Part shown: positions 21,521 to 23,041 of the stretch, one piece after another
Numbering within the stretch: the first letter of the stretch is position 1
Layout of the letters: each line of letters opens with the position of its first letter
Assembly: GCA_900553805.1 (NCBI GenBank)
Contig: USEU01000031.1
Span: forward strand, 1-23,041
Length of the DNA stretch: 23,041 nucleotides
Source of the DNA: an uncultured Eubacteriales bacterium
Lineage (GTDB): Bacteria > Bacillota > Clostridia > Oscillospirales > Oscillospiraceae
Reading direction: 5' to 3'
The notes under the pieces: model-generated
Told to the model about the DNA's origin: nothing
Database searches by the model: none
The model's input: the letters and a program-made list of their open reading frames with translations, nothing else
Made by a program: the position numbers and the translations under genes

Positions 21521-22915
21521 ATGAAAAAGAGTATTAACCGCATCGCCTTCTTCAACACCCTCAGCGTCCTGCTGCTTCAGGGTATTTCCCTGATTTCAGC
21601 CCCCTTGTTCAGCCGCCTGCTGGGCACGGATGGGTACGGCAATCTTGCCTCATTTACCGTGTGGGCGAATATGATGACCACGGTGTTTTCCCTGCAATCC
21701 AATATGACCATCGTCAACGCCCGCCAGGAGTATTCTGAGCAGGAGCAGCCTGCCTACCAGTCCTCGGTGATGGCCCTGTCCATGGCCTGCTTTGCCGTGG
21801 CCGGGGTGCTGATGATGCTCTTCTCCGGCCCTCTGTCCGCCGCGCTGAAGATGGACCGGCTGCTGATCGCTCTGATGCTGGTGCAGGCCTTCGGCACCTT
21901 CTGCGTGAATTTCCTGGGCAGCAAATTCACCTACGAATTCAAGGCGGACAGGAACATGCTGCTCAGCGTGTTCATGGCTGTCGCCAACCTGGGCGTGTCG
22001 CTGCTGCTGGTGCTGAACATGCCCCGGGAGCAGCGCTATTTCGGGCGGGTGCTGGGCACCGTCGTGACCAACGGCGTGGTCGGCCTTGCGGGCTGCGTCT
22101 GGATTCTGCTTCGGGGCAGGACCCTTTACAACGCGAATTACTGGAAATTCTGCTTCACCCTGGGCTGGCCGCTGGCTTGCCAGGGGCTTGCCTATTCGCT
22201 GCTGAGCAACAGCGACATCATGATGCTCCGCCAGCTGGCGGACGCCTCCTCCGCCGGTATTTACAGCAACGCGCTGTCCCTGGCCGGGGTCATGTTCGTG
22301 CTGTACAGCGCCCTGAACAACACCTGGGTCCCCTTCTTCTACGACGACATGAAGCAGGGCCAGCGGGACAATGTGGTGCAGCGGGGAAAGAACTATCTCG
22401 AGCTGTATACGGTGCTGTCCGTGGGCTTTGTCCTGCTGGTGCGGGAGGTATACCATGTCTATGCGGACGAGAGCTTCTGGGCCGGAGCTGAGGTGATCCC
22501 GTTTTTCGTGGCCAGCTACTATGGAAATACCCTGTGCACGTTCCCGGTGAATTACGAGATCCATCATAAGAAGACTGGGGCAGTGACCGTCGGCACGGTC
22601 AGCGCGGCGCTGACCAATGTGGGCCTGAATTACCTGATGATCCGCGCCTGGGGCATGATCGGCGCGGCGGCGGCGACGCTGATCGCCCGCTGTATCCAGC
22701 TGGCCCTCCATGAGCTGTATTCCCGCCGCATCTTGGGCAGGGGAGGAGACTATCCCTTCCGCCTGGAGGCGGGCCTGGCGGGCATTGCCGCCCTGGCGGC
22801 TTCCGTGGCGCTGTTCTATCTCACTCCCAACGCCTGGTTCATCCGCTGGCCCCTGGCCGCCGCTGTCGGCCTCTGGGAGCTTCTGCGCATTTTGAAACGC
22901 AGAAGCCTGCTGTAA
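21521..22915 (+). CDS. Wzx-type polysaccharide/lipid-linked oligosaccharide flippase (MATE-like)
   Basis: The 464-residue protein has roughly a dozen or more transmembrane segments spread over its whole length, beginning NRIAFFNTLSVLLLQGISLISAPLFSRLLGTDGYG. That opening is typical of the Wzx/RfbX polysaccharide export family in the MOP superfamily. It would flip an undecaprenyl-linked glycan made by the preceding glycosyltransferases to the outer face. It starts 2 bp after the GT2 stop, so translation is probably coupled. It ends the operon; only a weak hairpin follows before the tRNA promoter. No polymerase (Wzy) or ligase is present in the window. Confidence 0.9.
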   Translation: MKKSINRIAFFNTLSVLLLQGISLISAPLFSRLLGTDGYGNLASFTVWANMMTTVFSLQSNMTIVNARQEYSEQEQPAYQSSVMALSMACFAVAGVLMMLFSGPLSAALKMDRLLIALMLVQAFGTFCVNFLGSKFTYEFKADRNMLLSVFMAVANLGVSLLLVLNMPREQRYFGRVLGTVVTNGVVGLAGCVWILLRGRTLYNANYWKFCFTLGWPLACQGLAYSLLSNSDIMMLRQLADASSAGIYSNALSLAGVMFVLYSALNNTWVPFFYDDMKQGQRDNVVQRGKNYLELYTVLSVGFVLLVREVYHVYADESFWAGAEVIPFFVASYYGNTLCTFPVNYEIHHKKTGAVTVGTVSAALTNVGLNYLMIRAWGMIGAAAATLIARCIQLALHELYSRRILGRGGDYPFRLEAGLAGIAALAASVALFYLTPNAWFIRWPLAAAVGLWELLRILKRRSLL

Positions 22916-22935
22916 CGGCAAATGCCGCTCTTTTC
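22916..22935 (+). terminator. Possible short terminator after the flippase gene
   Basis: CGGC at 22916-22919 pairs with GCCG at 22924-22927 around AAAT, followed by CTCTTTTCC. The four-base stem is very short. It is reported because it lies directly after the stop codon and just before the tRNA promoter. Confidence 0.3.
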
Positions 22936-22946
22936 CAGAAAACCTA

Positions 22947-22975
22947 TTGACAAAAAACCGGCCAGCGGTTATAAT
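22947..22975 (+). promoter_or_regulatory. Perfect consensus promoter of the tRNA gene
   Basis: TTGACA at 22947-22952, a 17-bp spacer and TATAAT at 22970-22975 match the sigma-A consensus at all 12 positions. The predicted start is only about 6 nt before the mature tRNA 5' end, typical for a stable-RNA promoter. Confidence 0.95.
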
Positions 22976-22987
22976 ACTCTGGCAACT

Positions 22988-23041
22988 GCGAGAGTGTTGG
23001 AATGGTAGACAAGCACGTTTGAGGTGCGTGTGGTTACGCCG
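22988..23041 (+). tRNA. tRNA-Leu (anticodon GAG), truncated by the window end
   Basis: The 5' acceptor strand is GCGAGAG. The D-arm TTG/CAA encloses GAATGGTAGA. The anticodon stem CACGT/GCGTG (one G-U pair) encloses TTGAGGT, placing GAG at positions 34-36 to read CUC and CUU codons. TGGTTACGCC begins the long variable arm expected in a leucine tRNA. The layout matches Escherichia coli tRNA-Leu(GAG) arm by arm. The T-arm and 3' acceptor strand lie beyond the window, so acceptor pairing cannot be checked. Confidence 0.93.

Overview
The window looks like chromosomal DNA of a high-GC member of the Clostridia, most likely a gut Oscillospiraceae/Ruminococcaceae relative. This rests on AGGAGG-type ribosome binding sites, use of TTG and GTG starts, an FMN-riboswitch-controlled ECF riboflavin transporter, a CdaR/PucR-type regulator, a DUF4830-type protein and the dprA-topA-trmFO order. 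No phage, insertion sequence or CRISPR array was seen. The species assignment is inference.

Layout. Bases 1-390 hold a terminator for an off-window gene and one short palindromic repeat. A secreted Cys/His-rich repeat protein (414-2114, +) converges on a riboflavin transporter gene, ribU (2519-3238, -). The 404-bp gap between them is packed with copies of a GTAGGGGCGGCAA-type palindromic repeat and an AT-rich hairpin. ribU has a complete control region: a promoter at 3442-3470, an FMN aptamer at 3316-3424 and an intrinsic terminator at 3266-3289. A membrane-anchored DUF4830-like protein (3491-4027, -) is divergent from an RsuA-family pseudouridine synthase (4100-4807, +). A stand-alone CdaR/PucR regulator (5088-6176) follows with a strong promoter. 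Next comes a two-gene unit of a miniature protein-kinase-fold protein and a GNAT acetyltransferase (6243-7212).

From a good promoter at 7414-7442 runs a nine-gene co-directional block that ends at the strong terminator at 18018-18057: ktrB, ktrA, a SpoU methyltransferase, dprA, topA, trmFO, plsX, rnc and an N-acetylhexosamine-1-kinase-like gene. Gaps are under about 45 bp and several genes overlap. It joins potassium uptake, RNA modification and processing, DNA processing, supercoiling control and phospholipid synthesis. A second consensus promoter inside the linker-coding part of dprA probably lets topA and downstream genes be expressed separately.

After the terminator a new promoter drives four tightly packed genes: two GT4-like glycosyltransferases, one GT2 glycosyltransferase and a Wzx-type flippase (18115-22915). 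They look like part of a small surface-glycan module with no visible initiating transferase or polymerase. The window ends inside a tRNA-Leu(GAG) gene preceded by a perfect consensus promoter.

No clearly new multi-gene system is proven. The best leads are the Cys/His-module secreted protein, the mini-kinase/GNAT pair, the intragenic promoter with a palindrome in dprA, the palindrome around the ktr -10 box, and the NahK-like kinase next to the glycan module.
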